This document shows positions 37,197 through 47,094 of a stretch of 64,000 nt of DNA, one piece after another; within the stretch, counting starts at the first letter, position 1, and the number at the start of each line of letters is the position of its first letter. Location: assembly GCA_028692395.1 (NCBI GenBank), contig JAQUXP010000003.1, positions 62,001 through 126,000 on the forward strand, given 5' to 3'. Origin of the DNA: Lachnospiraceae bacterium (GTDB taxonomy: Bacteria; Bacillota; Clostridia; Lachnospirales; Lachnospiraceae). The translations under genes and the position numbers were made by a program. The notes beneath the pieces were generated by a model. It had not been told where the DNA came from and searched no databases. It was given only the letters and a program-made list of their open reading frames with translations.

Positions 37197-40100
37197 CCAA
37201 TTAACAAATACAGAGCAATGGAATGAAAATGAATGTAAGCACGAGCTAGAACTGTATCGTGCTTCCCGTCTCGGTGGTGTTTTTACTGTCAGGGTAGACG
37301 AGTATTTCACCTTACTTTACGGAAATGACCAATATTATCGTATTCACGAATATACCAGGGAAAGCATGGCTGCACGCATTCATAATCATTGCAGTGAATA
37401 TGTCCATCACGAGGATCTTCCGATGGTAATGCAGACAGTCCATGATACCCTGGCGGCTGGTCTTGACTATGCAGAATGGGTAATGCGTGTGATTACTGGT
37501 AATGGAAACATCCGCTATATTCTATGCAGCGGAATTTTCAAAGCTGTTGATGGCCAGACAATTATGGACGGCGTGGTCATGGATATCACCAAACAAAAGG
37601 AGACGGAAGAGGCACTTCGTATCAGTGAGGAAAAATTTCGAATTGCCACTGAAAACTCAGATGTATCTTTTTGGACCTACCGCTTGAAGACCAAACAGAT
37701 TATCCAGACTAAGGCCTCGAAAATGCGTCATGGGTATCAGGAGGTGGTAAATGATGTTCCGAATTCTATTGTTCAATCAGGATTCGTACGTCAAGATTCT
37801 GTGAAGGAGTTCACAGAAATATACAGGAAACTGGAGCAGGGTGCCAAAACGTGCTCAGCAGATATTTGGTTTCAAACAACGGATAAAAAGGGATGGTGGT
37901 GTGAGCATATTGATTATACCAACGTTTTTGACAAAAATGGACTGCCTGTCTGCGCCTATGCAGTGGGGAAAGATGTAACTGCGGTCAAACTGGCTGAACA
38001 GCGATATAATGAAGAACTGGAATACTCCAAAGCAATCCAACACAAAAAGCTTCTTGCAAAGGCTCGCTCTAATATGACACAAAATATTGTGGAATCTTAT
38101 GTCGCAAAAGATAATGTGGGTGTTTTGACCGACGGTGTTTTATACTCTGCCGCCACGGAGCAATTGGCAGAAACTGCACTTACCGAGGCACAGCAACACC
38201 AGATGCGACATATGCTTAACCGTGACCGTGTCCTAAAGGCATTCAAAAAAGGAGAAACACAGTATTCATTTGATTATCAGCGCAAGAGTCAGGATGGAAC
38301 GATCCTTTGGGTGAGCACCACTGTGAAGTCCTATCAAAATCAGCAGACAAAGGATATCATGTCTTTTATGTACACCTATGATATCAATACGGAAAAAATT
38401 AAAGATGGTATCATTCAGGCTGTTTCCGAAATCGAGCATGACTATGTTGCCTATGTCGATCTGAAAAACAACCGATATGAGATGTATCTTGGAAATAAAG
38501 AGAATGGACCGCTGCCTGCCGAGTACAGTGACAACTATGTGGATTCTATTGTGCGGACGAATCGCGAAATTGTAGTTCCGGAAGATATGGAGCGTATCAT
38601 TCATGATATGATGCCGGAGACGATTCAAAAAAACCTGGAAGAGACACGGGTGTTTTCCACTATTTGCGGGGTCAAGCACACGGACGGCAGCATTCGTCAA
38701 AAAAGAATCCAATATGCGTATTTAGATAAGCCAAGTCAGCAGATTGTGGTGACTCGCAGTGATGTTACGGATCTGCTTAACCAACAAAAACAGCAGCACG
38801 ATATGCTACAGACTGCACTCCTTGCCGCAGAGCAGGCGAACAGTGCAAAGAGTGATTTCCTTTCTCGCATGAGTCATGAGATCCGTACACCGATGAATGC
38901 GATTATCGGCATGTCAACCATTGCGGCACAGTCTATTGGAGATGATGCACAAGTGGCAGACTGCATTAGTAAAATTGGAATTTCTTCCCGTTTTCTTCTC
39001 TCACTCATCAACGATATACTGGATATGAGCAGAATTGAAAGTGGAAAAATGCTGCTCAAAAATGAAAAAATACCTTTTGAAGAGTTTCTAAATGGAATCA
39101 ACTCCATCTGCTATACCCAGGCTGGTGCAAAAAGCATTGACTATGAAAACATTGTAGATTCCAGTGTGGAAGATTATTATATCGGAGACGCTATGAAGCT
39201 CCAGCAGATAATTATCAATCTTCTTTCTAATGCCATTAAGTTTACACCAGAGCATGGAAAAGTATCCGTCAGCGTTCGCCAGTTGAAAAAGACAAACAAC
39301 GATGCCGTATTACGATTTGTCATCAACGATACAGGCTGCGGTATTGCAGAGGAGTACATCCCTCATCTGTTCGAACCATTTTCACAGGAGAACTCCAGTA
39401 CTACTGCGATGTATGGCGGTACAGGACTTGGTCTTGCGATTTGTAAGAGTCTCGTTGCCATGATGGACGGTACAATTACGGTGCGCAGCATTAAGGATGT
39501 TGGATCGGAGTTTACGGTGGATGTGAAGCTTGGAATTACAGAAGAAACAAAAACAAGATACGCCAGGAAACAGCACCATGATTTTGCGGAGTTGAAGGCA
39601 CTTATAGTGGATGATGATGTTATTGTCTGTGAACAGGCAGCGATTACTCTGAAGGAAATCGGTGTAAAATCCGAATGGGTAGACAGCGGAAAAAAAGCAG
39701 TAGGTCGGGTGAAAGAGAAGTGGGATAAGAAAGAATATTATGACCTTGTACTGATTGACTGGAAAATGCCGGAGATGGATGGCATTGAAACAGCAAGACA
39801 GATTCGCAGAATCGTGGGACCGGATGTTACCATTATCATAATGACCGCTTATGACTGGGCAGCGATAGAACATGAAGCAAAACTTGCAGGCGTCAACCTG
39901 CTGATGAGCAAGCCGATGTTTAAATCCTCATTAATTTCCGCATTCGAGAGAGCTTTTTATGAAAAGCAGGAGAAAAAAGAATGGGAAGTAAAAGACGATT
40001 TTGACTTTAAGGGAAAAAGAGTGCTTTTAGTGGAAGATCATCCGCTCAATGTGGAGGTTGCTAAAAAACTTTTAGAGGGAAAAGGCTTTATGGTTGAACA

Positions 40101-40419
40101 CGCAGAGAATGGAGTGCGTGCAGTCGAAATGTATGCAAAAACTCCTGCGGGATATTATGATGCTATCCTGATGGATATCCGTATGCCGCAAATGGACGGA
40201 TTACAGGCAGCAAATGCAATTCGCCACATGAGCAAAGAAACCTCTGGAGTGATTCCGATTATTGCCATGACGGCTAATGCGTTTGATGATGATATTCAAA
40301 AATCAAAGGCTGCTGGAATGAATGCCCACCTTGCCAAGCCTATTGAACCAAAGCAAATGTTTCAGACTCTGTATGATTTTATCTATGGGAGAAGAGACGA
40401 AAGCGAAGAATCGTATTAG
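37186..40419 (+). CDS. Hybrid sensor histidine kinase paralogue: PAS x2-3, HisKA, HATPase_c, two REC
   Basis: This 1077-residue cytosolic protein overlaps the previous kinase by 11 nt, implying coupled translation. N-terminal PAS units (LGGVFTVRVDE; then a unit with the same GWWCEH motif as the upstream kinase) precede H564 in RMSHEIRTPMNAI, an HATPase with NDTGCGIAEE and GGTGLGLAICKS, and two receivers (D858 in LIDWKMPEMDG and D997 in LMDIRMPQMDG). Its PAS-WWCE unit and following segment closely parallel the neighbour, so the two arose by duplication and domain reshuffling. No DNA-binding regulator is adjacent. Confidence 0.88.
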   Translation: MIDNQLTNTEQWNENECKHELELYRASRLGGVFTVRVDEYFTLLYGNDQYYRIHEYTRESMAARIHNHCSEYVHHEDLPMVMQTVHDTLAAGLDYAEWVMRVITGNGNIRYILCSGIFKAVDGQTIMDGVVMDITKQKETEEALRISEEKFRIATENSDVSFWTYRLKTKQIIQTKASKMRHGYQEVVNDVPNSIVQSGFVRQDSVKEFTEIYRKLEQGAKTCSADIWFQTTDKKGWWCEHIDYTNVFDKNGLPVCAYAVGKDVTAVKLAEQRYNEELEYSKAIQHKKLLAKARSNMTQNIVESYVAKDNVGVLTDGVLYSAATEQLAETALTEAQQHQMRHMLNRDRVLKAFKKGETQYSFDYQRKSQDGTILWVSTTVKSYQNQQTKDIMSFMYTYDINTEKIKDGIIQAVSEIEHDYVAYVDLKNNRYEMYLGNKENGPLPAEYSDNYVDSIVRTNREIVVPEDMERIIHDMMPETIQKNLEETRVFSTICGVKHTDGSIRQKRIQYAYLDKPSQQIVVTRSDVTDLLNQQKQQHDMLQTALLAAEQANSAKSDFLSRMSHEIRTPMNAIIGMSTIAAQSIGDDAQVADCISKIGISSRFLLSLINDILDMSRIESGKMLLKNEKIPFEEFLNGINSICYTQAGAKSIDYENIVDSSVEDYYIGDAMKLQQIIINLLSNAIKFTPEHGKVSVSVRQLKKTNNDAVLRFVINDTGCGIAEEYIPHLFEPFSQENSSTTAMYGGTGLGLAICKSLVAMMDGTITVRSIKDVGSEFTVDVKLGITEETKTRYARKQHHDFAELKALIVDDDVIVCEQAAITLKEIGVKSEWVDSGKKAVGRVKEKWDKKEYYDLVLIDWKMPEMDGIETARQIRRIVGPDVTIIIMTAYDWAAIEHEAKLAGVNLLMSKPMFKSSLISAFERAFYEKQEKKEWEVKDDFDFKGKRVLLVEDHPLNVEVAKKLLEGKGFMVEHAENGVRAVEMYAKTPAGYYDAILMDIRMPQMDGLQAANAIRHMSKETSGVIPIIAMTANAFDDDIQKSKAAGMNAHLAKPIEPKQMFQTLYDFIYGRRDESEESY

Positions 40420-40456
40420 AAGGATCAGAGTAAAAAAGAAGATAGGGTTATATAAT

Positions 40457-40657
40457 GAAAAGGGGGCTGCCGCACTTCGGTGATCGGGAGTCCCGCTGAG
40501 GCCTGAACACGGTTTCGAAGTCCAAGAGTATACAAAAAAACAACCGATTTTGCTAAAATCATAAGAAATCGGTTGTTTTGGTATACTTAGGACTTCTGCA
40601 AATGTGTTCAGGCCTCGGCGGGACTCCCGATCACCGAAGTGCGGCAGCCCCCTTTTC
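40457..40657. repeat. 201-nt near-perfect palindrome (fold-back element) between the kinases and the S10 operon
   Basis: The outer arms are 54 nt (40457-40510 and 40604-40657) and match except one position that would be a U-G pair in RNA. Inner arms continue: GAAGTCC with GGACTTC, GTATAC with GTATAC, then ACAACCGATT with AATCGGTTGT around a short loop. The whole could fold as one long hairpin. It may serve as a terminator for the kinase pair, a MITE-like insertion or an RNA element. No transposase ORF and no flanking target-site duplication is visible. Confidence 0.8.
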
Positions 40658-40698
40658 GAGGCATTGAAAAATCCAGATGAAAAAACTATAAAAAGGGC

Positions 40699-40727
40699 TT
40701 GCATTTTGCGAATGCATCCTGTATAAT
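40699..40727 (+). promoter_or_regulatory. Promoter of the S10 operon
   Basis: TTGCAT (40699-40704), 17-nt spacer, TATAAT (40722-40727). The 220-nt transcribed leader before rpsJ begins about here. Confidence 0.75.
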
Positions 40728-40820
40728 GATTACTGTTGTGACATTGATAGCTGTGAAGCGTGAGGTTGCTGCTTTAAATAGCAGGTGTTCCGTGGAGCGA
40801 ATGTCAAGTTAAGAAACTGG

Positions 40821-40922
40821 CGACAAGTCACTGTACAAGCTAAATAGTCCACCAAGTGTGGATACAACGTGTGAAAGTCAGATAAGGACACACACGGAGA
40901 AGTGTACAGTCACCGCTTGTCG
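40821..40922 (+). ncRNA. Structured rpsJ leader RNA, three-way-junction type
   Basis: CGACAAG (40821-40827) pairs with CTTGTCG (40916-40922) and ACTGTAC (40830-40836) with GTACAGT (40904-40910), closing the element. Inside are two hairpins: TCCAC (40848-40852) with GTGGA (40858-40862), and CGTGTG (40868-40873) with CACACG (40891-40896). The ribosome site AGGAGG follows about 20 nt downstream. I infer an autoregulatory ribosomal-protein leader, bound by a product of the operon such as L4 or S10; which one is unknown. Confidence 0.6.
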
Positions 40923-40957
40923 TACTCGAAAAGTGCGAAAAGGAGGCGACTTTTTTT

Positions 40958-41275
40958 ATGGCAAGTCAAGTAATGCGAATCACATTGAAGGCTTATGAGC
41001 ATCAGTTAGTTGATGCATCTGCTGCAAAAATTATCGAAACTGTTAAGAAGAATGGTGCTCAGGTGAGTGGTCCTGTACCGCTTCCAACAAAGAAGGAAGT
41101 AGTTACAATCTTACGAGCAGTACACAAGTACAAAGATTCCCGTGAGCAGTTTGAGCAGAGAACTCATAAGAGACTGATTGATATCATCGCACCGACACAG
41201 AAGACGGTAGATGCTTTATCAAGACTGGAAATGCCGGCTGGTGTTTACATCGACATTAAGATGAAAACCAAATAA
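40958..41275 (+). CDS. rpsJ: 30S ribosomal protein S10
   Basis: S10 (uS10) sits in the 30S head near the A and P sites and also partners NusB in antitermination. The 105-residue protein starts [17 protein letters not shown] as expected and contains [23 protein letters not shown] lies upstream, then a run of T before the ATG. It opens the S10-spc-alpha cluster. A 187-nt structured spacer separates it from rplC, longer than usual. Confidence 0.98.
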   Translation: MASQVMRITLKAYEHQLVDASAAKIIETVKKNGAQVSGPVPLPTKKEVVTILRAVHKYKDSREQFEQRTHKRLIDIIAPTQKTVDALSRLEMPAGVYIDIKMKTK

Positions 41276-41318
41276 GGCATTCACACTTAACTGAAAGCAG
41301 TAAGTGCGTAACAAAGAA

Positions 41319-41411
41319 ATCCTTAGGTATATTGATATAGAAGTAACACATTCGAGGAATCAACATCCCGAGAGGGTTATAGTGTTCCACTTATATCAAC
41401 TGTGCTAGGAT
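41319..41411 (+). ncRNA. Structured spacer RNA between rpsJ and rplC
   Basis: An 18-nt left arm (41332-41349) pairs with 41382-41399, TTGATATA and AACAC being exact with a short internal bulge. An outer helix pairs ATCCTTA (41319-41325) with TAGGAT (41406-41411). Inside is CCC-GAGA-GGG (41367-41376), a GNRA tetraloop hairpin. The rplC ribosome site lies about 40 nt downstream. This could be an intraoperonic regulatory site; the ligand is unknown. Confidence 0.5.
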
Positions 41412-41462
41412 GAACATCGTAACATGCGGTGTTCCGCTGTAGAACAACAGGAGGTAAAAAGA

Positions 41463-42098
41463 ATGAAGAAAGCAATTTTGGCAACAAAAGTTGGAATGAC
41501 TCAGATCTTCAATGAAGATGGAGCAGCAATTCCGGTTACTGTATTGCAGGCAGGTCCATGTGTAGTAACTCAGGTTAAAACACAGGATAACGACGGATAC
41601 AGTGCAGTACAGGTTGGATTCGGCGAGAAGAGAGAAAAACTCGTGAATAAGCCTATGAAAGGTCAGTTTGAAAAAGCTGGTGTATCTTATAAGAGATATC
41701 TGAAAGAGTTCAAATTTGATGATGCAGAAAGCTACGCATTAGGACAGGAAATCAAAGCCGATATCTTTGAAGCAGGCGACAAAATTGACGCAACTGCAAT
41801 TTCAAAAGGTAAAGGATTCCAGGGTGCCATCAAGAGACATAATCAGTCCAGAGGACCTATGGCTCATGGTTCCAAATATCATCGTCATGCAGGTTCCAAT
41901 GGTTCTTGTTCTGACCCGAGTAAAGTATTCAAGGGAAAGAAAATGCCAGGACATATGGGACACAAACAGATTACAATCCAGAATCTTGAGATTGTACGTG
42001 TGGATGGCGAAAACAATCTGCTCTTAGTAAAAGGTGCTGTACCAGGACCTAAGAAATCATTAGTAACGATTAAAGAAACAGTAAAAACTATAAAATAA
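41463..42098 (+). CDS. rplC: 50S ribosomal protein L3
   Basis: L3 (uL3) is an early assembly protein reaching toward the peptidyl-transferase centre. The 211-residue protein starts [16 protein letters not shown], and contains [30 protein letters not shown], the typical L3 loop, split here for length: [13 protein letters not shown] then KKMPGHMG. Start ATG 41463 follows GGAGGTAAAAAGA; a longer frame upstream lies in the structured spacer. Confidence 0.98.
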   Translation: MKKAILATKVGMTQIFNEDGAAIPVTVLQAGPCVVTQVKTQDNDGYSAVQVGFGEKREKLVNKPMKGQFEKAGVSYKRYLKEFKFDDAESYALGQEIKADIFEAGDKIDATAISKGKGFQGAIKRHNQSRGPMAHGSKYHRHAGSNGSCSDPSKVFKGKKMPGHMGHKQITIQNLEIVRVDGENNLLLVKGAVPGPKKSLVTIKETVKTIK

Positions 42099-42126
42099 GC
42101 TTTTATAGGAAAGGAGGAACACACAG

Positions 42127-42747
42127 ATGGCAAACGTATCTGTTTATAATATGGAAGGCAAAGAAGTTGGCGCAATGGAACTGAATGATGCTGTATTCGG
42201 TGTTGAGATTAAAGAACATCTGGTACATCAGGCAGTAGTGCTTCAGCTTGCAAATAATCGTCAGGGAACACAGAAGGCAAAAACCCGTTCCGAAGTTAGC
42301 GGCGGCGGAAGAAAGCCATGGAGACAGAAAGGAACCGGTCATGCAAGACAGGGTTCAACAAGATCTCCACAGTGGACAGGCGGCGGCGTTGTATTCGCTC
42401 CAGTACCGAGAGACTACAGCTTCAAGATGAACAAAAAAGAAAAAAGAGCAGCTCTGAAATCTGTTCTGACAAGCAAAGTACAGGAGAACAAGTTTGTTGT
42501 TCTCGATGAGCTGAAACTTGCAGAAGTAAAGACCAAAGAGATGAAAAAAGTATTAGACAACTTAAAGGTTGAAAAAGCACTGGTAGTTGTTGGACAGGAT
42601 AATGATAACGTAGTATTGTCTGCAAGAAATCTTCCGGGCGTTGTGACTACAACAGTAGGTACAATGAACGTATACGATCTGTTGAAATACAATACTGTAA
42701 TCACAACCAAGGCTGGTGTTGCATCCATTGAGGAGGTATACGCATAA
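42127..42747 (+). CDS. rplD: 50S ribosomal protein L4
   Basis: L4 (uL4) lines the exit tunnel, and in E. coli represses its own S10 operon by transcription and translation control. The 206-residue protein has the tunnel-loop block with [18 protein letters not shown] at about residues 58-75. AAAGGAGG precedes the ATG. The final base of its TAA is the first base of the rplW ATG, so the two are tightly coupled. Confidence 0.98.
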   Translation: MANVSVYNMEGKEVGAMELNDAVFGVEIKEHLVHQAVVLQLANNRQGTQKAKTRSEVSGGGRKPWRQKGTGHARQGSTRSPQWTGGGVVFAPVPRDYSFKMNKKEKRAALKSVLTSKVQENKFVVLDELKLAEVKTKEMKKVLDNLKVEKALVVVGQDNDNVVLSARNLPGVVTTTVGTMNVYDLLKYNTVITTKAGVASIEEVYA

Positions 42748-43046
42748 TGGCAAATATTCAGTATTATGATGTAATTTTAAAACCTCTGGTGACAGAGAAA
42801 AGTATGAATGCTATGGGCGAGAAGAAATACACATTTCTTGTTCATCCGGAAGCAAACAAAACACAGATCAAAGAAGCTGTTGAAAAAATGTTCGAAGGAA
42901 CAAAAGTAAAATCTGTAAACACAATGAACCTTGACGGTAAGAAAAAACGTCGTGGTGCAACTACAGGTAAAACAGCTAAGACAAAGAAAGCTATCGTAGC
43001 TCTGACAGAAGAGAGCAAGGATATCGAGATCTTTGAGGGGTTATAA
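42747..43046 (+). CDS. rplW: 50S ribosomal protein L23
   Basis: L23 (uL23) surrounds the tunnel exit and docks trigger factor and SRP. The 99-residue protein has the conserved [10 protein letters not shown] start block, [15 protein letters not shown], and [10 protein letters not shown]. It overlaps rplD by one base. The upstream AGGAGG lies inside rplD. Confidence 0.98.
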   Translation: MANIQYYDVILKPLVTEKSMNAMGEKKYTFLVHPEANKTQIKEAVEKMFEGTKVKSVNTMNLDGKKKRRGATTGKTAKTKKAIVALTEESKDIEIFEGL

Positions 43047-43110
43047 TTAACCCGGTAACAATTAAGCACATGTAAAGTGCGATAACAAACATTTGAAAGG
43101 AGATTACGTA

Positions 43111-43956
43111 ATGGGAATCAAAAGTTTTAACCCATATACACCTTCCAGAAGACATATGACATCTTCCGATTTCGCTGAGATTACAAAATCTACACCAGAG
43201 AAATCATTAGTTGTGTCTCTGAAAAAGAACTCTGGACGTAATAACCAGGGTAAAATCACTGTTAGACACCGCGGAGGTGGAAGCAGAAGAAAATACAGAA
43301 TCATCGACTTCAAGAGAAGAAAAGATGATATTCCGGCAGTTGTAAAATCTATCGAATACGATCCTAACAGAACAGCAAACATCGCTTTGATTTGCTACGC
43401 TGATGGTGAGAAAGCATACATCCTTGCTCCAGAAGGACTGAAGGTTGGCGCTAAGCTGATGAACGGTGCAAACGCAGAAGTTCGTGTCGGCAACTGTCTG
43501 CCACTGTCTCAGATCCCGGTTGGTACTATGGTTCATAACGTTGAGCTTCATCTTGGAAAAGGTGGACAGATGGTACGTTCCGCAGGAAACGGCGCTCAGC
43601 TGATGGCTAAGGAAGGCAAATATGCAACCTTAAGACTTCCATCCGGTGAGATGCGTATGGTGCTCAGCGAGTGCCGCGCTACAGTTGGTGTTGTTGGAAA
43701 TGGCGAGCACAGCCTGATTAACATTGGTAAAGCAGGACGTACACGTCATATGGGTATTCGCCCTACCGTTCGTGGTTCCGTAATGAACCCGAATGATCAT
43801 CCACATGGTGGTGGAGAAGGTAAAGCTGGAATCGGTCGTCCGGGTCCATGTACACCTTGGGGTAAACCTGCTCTTGGTCTTAAGACAAGAAAGAAAAACA
43901 AACAATCTAACAAGCTCATCGTAAGAAGAAGAGATGGTAAGGCGTTAGCAAAATAA
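43111..43956 (+). CDS. rplB: 50S ribosomal protein L2
   Basis: L2 (uL2) is required for peptidyl-transferase activity and subunit joining. The 281-residue length is normal. It starts [17 protein letters not shown], and contains [11 protein letters not shown] and the C-terminal [15 protein letters not shown] with the conserved histidine. I start at ATG 43111 because GAAAGGAG lies 9 nt upstream; a longer frame from 43093 has no such site. Confidence 0.98.
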   Translation: MGIKSFNPYTPSRRHMTSSDFAEITKSTPEKSLVVSLKKNSGRNNQGKITVRHRGGGSRRKYRIIDFKRRKDDIPAVVKSIEYDPNRTANIALICYADGEKAYILAPEGLKVGAKLMNGANAEVRVGNCLPLSQIPVGTMVHNVELHLGKGGQMVRSAGNGAQLMAKEGKYATLRLPSGEMRMVLSECRATVGVVGNGEHSLINIGKAGRTRHMGIRPTVRGSVMNPNDHPHGGGEGKAGIGRPGPCTPWGKPALGLKTRKKNKQSNKLIVRRRDGKALAK

Positions 43957-43969
43957 AGGAGGTTAAACG

Positions 43970-44251
43970 ATGTCTCGTTCACTGAAAAAAGGACCTTTCG
44001 CAGACGAAAGCTTACTGAAAAAAGTAGACGCTGCAAATGCATCCGGAGATAAAACAGTTATTAAAACCTGGTCACGTCGTTCAACAATCTTCCCAACATT
44101 CGTAGGACACACAATTGCTGTTCACGACGGAAGAAAACATGTGCCGGTATATGTTACAGAGGATATGGTTGGTCACAAACTCGGAGAGTTCGTTGCAACC
44201 AGAACCTATAGAGGACATGGAAAAGACGAGAAAAAGTCTGGTGTTCGCTAG
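43970..44251 (+). CDS. rpsS: 30S ribosomal protein S19
   Basis: S19 (uS19) pairs with S13 in the 30S head near the A-site. The 93-residue protein has the expected [10 protein letters not shown] start and the [16 protein letters not shown] block. AAGGAGG precedes the ATG. An 83-nt gap to rplV contains a short hairpin, GCGGCTT (44290-44296) with AAGCCGC (44301-44307). Confidence 0.98.
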   Translation: MSRSLKKGPFADESLLKKVDAANASGDKTVIKTWSRRSTIFPTFVGHTIAVHDGRKHVPVYVTEDMVGHKLGEFVATRTYRGHGKDEKKSGVR

Positions 44252-44334
44252 TATATTACAGTTATGAAATCCCTATAAGGGGAGCCACTGCGGCTTTTTA
44301 AAGCCGCGGAATTTGGAAAGGAGGCCTACTAATC

Positions 44335-44721
44335 ATGGCTAAAGGACATAGAAGTCAGATTAAGAGAGCAAGAAATGAAGTTAAAGATACAAGACCTTCC
44401 GCTAAACTGTCATACGCTAGAATGTCAGTTCAGAAGGCTTGCTATGTATTAGATGCAATTCGTGGAAAAGATGTTGAGACAGCACTTGGTATCCTGACCT
44501 ACAATCCGAGATATGCTTCCAGCGTAATCAAGAAACTGTTAGATTCTGCTGCAGCAAATGCAGAGAACAACAGCGGAATGAACAAAGAAAACCTGTACGT
44601 AGCAGAGTGCTATGCAAACAAAGCACCTACTATGAAGAGAATCAAACCTAGAGCACAGGGTAGAGCATATCGTATCGAGAAGAGAACAAGTCATATCTCT
44701 ATCGTGTTGGATGAAAGATAA
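44335..44721 (+). CDS. rplV: 50S ribosomal protein L22
   Basis: L22 (uL22) helps form the exit-tunnel wall, where its beta-hairpin is a macrolide-interaction site. The 128-residue protein has [20 protein letters not shown] and the C-terminal hairpin [27 protein letters not shown] precedes the ATG. Confidence 0.98.
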   Translation: MAKGHRSQIKRARNEVKDTRPSAKLSYARMSVQKACYVLDAIRGKDVETALGILTYNPRYASSVIKKLLDSAAANAENNSGMNKENLYVAECYANKAPTMKRIKPRAQGRAYRIEKRTSHISIVLDER

Positions 44722-44732
44722 GGAGGGTAATC

Positions 44733-45389
44733 ATGGGACAGAAAGTTAACCCACATGGCATTAGAGTCGGAATTATTAAAGACTGGGATTCTAAATGGTA
44801 TGCAGAGAGTGATTTCGCTGATTATTTAGTAGAAGACTACAATATCAGAACATACCTGAAAAAGAAATTATACAGCGCTGGTGTTTCCAAGATTGAGATC
44901 GAAAGAGCATCTGACAGAGTCAAAGTTATCATTTACACAGCTAAGCCTGGTATTGTAATTGGTAAGGGCGGTTCTGAAATCGAGAAAGTAAAAGCTGAAT
45001 TAAAGAAGTTCACAGATAAGAAACTCATTGTTGATATTAAAGAAGTTAAGAGACCTGACCGTGATGCACAGCTTGTTGCTGAAAACATCGCACTTCAGCT
45101 GGAAAACCGTATCTCTTTCCGTCGTGCTATGAAATCCACGATGCAGAGAACGATGAGAACTGGAGCAAAAGGAATCAAAACATCTGTATCAGGACGTGTT
45201 GGTGGAGCAGATATGGCTCGTACAGAGTTCTACAGCGAGGGAACAATTCCGCTGCAGACACTGCGTGCAGATATCGATTATGGTTTCGCCGAAGCAGATA
45301 CCACATACGGCAAGGTTGGCGTAAAAGCGTGGATCTACAATGGTGAAGTACTTCCAACCAAAGGAGCTAAGGAAGGGAGCGATAAATAA
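44733..45389 (+). CDS. rpsC: 30S ribosomal protein S3
   Basis: S3 (uS3) lines the mRNA entry tunnel and has helicase-like function with S4 and S5. The 218-residue protein starts [14 protein letters not shown] and contains a KH domain with the GXXG loop in [21 protein letters not shown] precedes the ATG. It lies 11 nt after rplV. Confidence 0.98.
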   Translation: MGQKVNPHGIRVGIIKDWDSKWYAESDFADYLVEDYNIRTYLKKKLYSAGVSKIEIERASDRVKVIIYTAKPGIVIGKGGSEIEKVKAELKKFTDKKLIVDIKEVKRPDRDAQLVAENIALQLENRISFRRAMKSTMQRTMRTGAKGIKTSVSGRVGGADMARTEFYSEGTIPLQTLRADIDYGFAEADTTYGKVGVKAWIYNGEVLPTKGAKEGSDK

Positions 45390-45391
45390 TT

Positions 45392-45829
45392 ATGTTAATG
45401 CCAAAGAGAGTAAAACGTCGTAAACAGTTCCGCGGATCCATGAAGGGAAAAGCATTAAGAGGAAATAAGATCAACTATGGTGATTTCGGCCTTGTTGCCA
45501 CAGAGCCATGCTGGATCAAATCCAATCAGATTGAGGCAGCTCGTGTTGCTATGACCCGTTACATCAAACGTGGTGGTAAAGTTTGGATTAAAATCTTCCC
45601 AGATAAACCAGTAACAGCAAAACCAGCAGAAACTCGTATGGGTTCCGGTAAAGGATCTCTCGAATACTGGGTAGCAGTTGTAAAACCAGGTCGTGTTATG
45701 TTCGAAATCGCAGGCGTTTCCGAGGAAATCGCTCGTGAAGCATTACGTCTTGCTATGCATAAGTTACCATGTAAATGTAAAATCGTTTCTCGTGCAGACT
45801 TAGAAGGCGGTGATAACAGTGAAAATTAA
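45392..45829 (+). CDS. rplP: 50S ribosomal protein L16
   Basis: L16 (uL16) orients tRNA in the A and P sites. The 145-residue protein starts [15 protein letters not shown] and includes [20 protein letters not shown]. It lies 2 nt after rpsC and overlaps rpmC. Coupling is tight on both sides. Confidence 0.98.
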   Translation: MLMPKRVKRRKQFRGSMKGKALRGNKINYGDFGLVATEPCWIKSNQIEAARVAMTRYIKRGGKVWIKIFPDKPVTAKPAETRMGSGKGSLEYWVAVVKPGRVMFEIAGVSEEIAREALRLAMHKLPCKCKIVSRADLEGGDNSEN

Positions 45830-46019
45830 TAAATATGTAGAAGATTTAAAAACAAAATCAGCTGCAGAATTAAATGATGAATTAGTAGCTGCTAAAAAGG
45901 AACTCTTCAACCTGAGATTCCAGAATGCAACCAACCAGCTGGACAATACAAGCAGAATTAAAGATGTTCGTAAGAACATCGCTAGAATCCAGACTGTAAT
46001 TGCTGAGAAGGCAAACTAA
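45819..46019 (+). CDS. rpmC: 50S ribosomal protein L29
   Basis: L29 (uL29) is a small two-helix protein beside L23 near the tunnel exit. I choose GTG 45819, giving 66 residues starting [10 protein letters not shown], because AAGGCGGTG lies 8 nt upstream; GTG 45810 would add three residues. It overlaps the rplP end by 11 nt. A 100-nt gap then holds a hairpin before rpsQ. Confidence 0.96.
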   Translation: MKINKYVEDLKTKSAAELNDELVAAKKELFNLRFQNATNQLDNTSRIKDVRKNIARIQTVIAEKAN

Positions 46020-46024
46020 GCATA

Positions 46025-46065
46025 TATTACACTTAGTGTGAGGTTCTTTCGAGCTTAGTGTAATA
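46025..46065 (+). other. Hairpin in the rpmC-rpsQ spacer
   Basis: TATTACACT (46025-46033) pairs perfectly with AGTGTAATA (46057-46065). There is no T-run, so a terminator is unlikely; a processing or regulatory element is possible. Confidence 0.45.
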
Positions 46066-46119
46066 CCCGTTCGATGAACGAAGTAAGAAGAACTTCTTTA
46101 TGAAAGGAGAACAAGAACC

Positions 46120-46377
46120 GTGGAAGAAAGAAATCTTAGAAAAACACGTGTCGGTAAAGTTGTCAGCGATAAGATGGATAAAACAATCGTTGTAGCTATC
46201 GAAGACCATGTAAAACATCCCCTTTACAAGAAAATTGTAAAGAAGACATATAAACTGAAAGCACACGATGAGAACAACGAGTGCAAAATCGGTGATACCG
46301 TTAAGGTTATGGAGACCAGACCGCTCTCTAAAGACAAGAGATGGAGACTGGTTCAGATTGTAGAAAAAGCTAAATAA
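46120..46377 (+). CDS. rpsQ: 30S ribosomal protein S17
   Basis: S17 (uS17) is a primary 16S rRNA binder. The 85-residue protein has [14 protein letters not shown] and the C-terminal [17 protein letters not shown]. The start is GTG 46120, with AAAGGAGA about 9 nt upstream. It sits first in the rpsQ-rplN-rplX run. Confidence 0.97.
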   Translation: MEERNLRKTRVGKVVSDKMDKTIVVAIEDHVKHPLYKKIVKKTYKLKAHDENNECKIGDTVKVMETRPLSKDKRWRLVQIVEKAK

Positions 46378-46390
46378 GGAGGATACTAGC

Positions 46391-46759
46391 ATGATTCAGC
46401 AGGAAAGTAGATTGAAAGTCGCTGATAATACTGGTGCAAAGGAGATCCTCTGCATTCGCGTTATGGGCGGTTCAACAAGAAGATATGCGAGCATCGGCGA
46501 TGTCATTGTTGCTACGGTCAAAGATGCAACACCAGGTGGTGTTGTAAAAAAAGGTGACGTTGTGAAAGCAGTCGTTGTCCGCAGTGTCAAGGGTGCTCGT
46601 CGTAAAGACGGCTCCTATATCAAATTTGATGAAAACGCAGCTGTTATCATCAAAGACGATAAGACTCCAAGAGGAACCCGTATTTTTGGACCAGTAGCCA
46701 GAGAACTTCGTGAGAAACAGTTCATGAAGATCGTATCTTTGGCTCCGGAAGTATTATAG
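46391..46759 (+). CDS. rplN: 50S ribosomal protein L14
   Basis: L14 (uL14) forms an intersubunit bridge and is the target of RsfS silencing. The 122-residue protein starts [17 protein letters not shown] and ends in IVSLAPEVL, the usual termini. AAGGAGG precedes the ATG. Confidence 0.98.
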   Translation: MIQQESRLKVADNTGAKEILCIRVMGGSTRRYASIGDVIVATVKDATPGGVVKKGDVVKAVVVRSVKGARRKDGSYIKFDENAAVIIKDDKTPRGTRIFGPVARELREKQFMKIVSLAPEVL

Positions 46760-46769
46760 GAGGTCAGTC

Positions 46770-47072
46770 ATGGCAGTAAAAATTAAAAAAGGTGATACAG
46801 TTAAAGTAATCGCCGGTAAAGATAAAGACAAAGAAGGAAAAGTTCTTTCTGTTAGAGATGGCAAGGTTATCGTTGAGGGTGTCAACATGATAACAAAGCA
46901 CAGCAAGCCTTCTGCTGCAAATCAGCAGGGCGGCATCGTTAACAAGGAAGCTGCAATGGATATCTCCAATGTTATGTACCTTCACAAAGGAAAAGCAACC
47001 AGAATTGGTTACAAGATGGACGGAGATAAAAAAGTTCGTGTTGCTAAGGCAACTGGCGAAGTTATTGATTAA
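46770..47072 (+). CDS. rplX: 50S ribosomal protein L24
   Basis: L24 (uL24) is an assembly initiator with an N-terminal KOW motif ([19 protein letters not shown]). The 100-residue length is normal. AGGAGG lies before the ATG, 10 nt after rplN. Confidence 0.97.
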   Translation: MAVKIKKGDTVKVIAGKDKDKEGKVLSVRDGKVIVEGVNMITKHSKPSAANQQGGIVNKEAAMDISNVMYLHKGKATRIGYKMDGDKKVRVAKATGEVID

Positions 47073-47094
47073 GAAAGAGAGGAGGCTCTAAACA

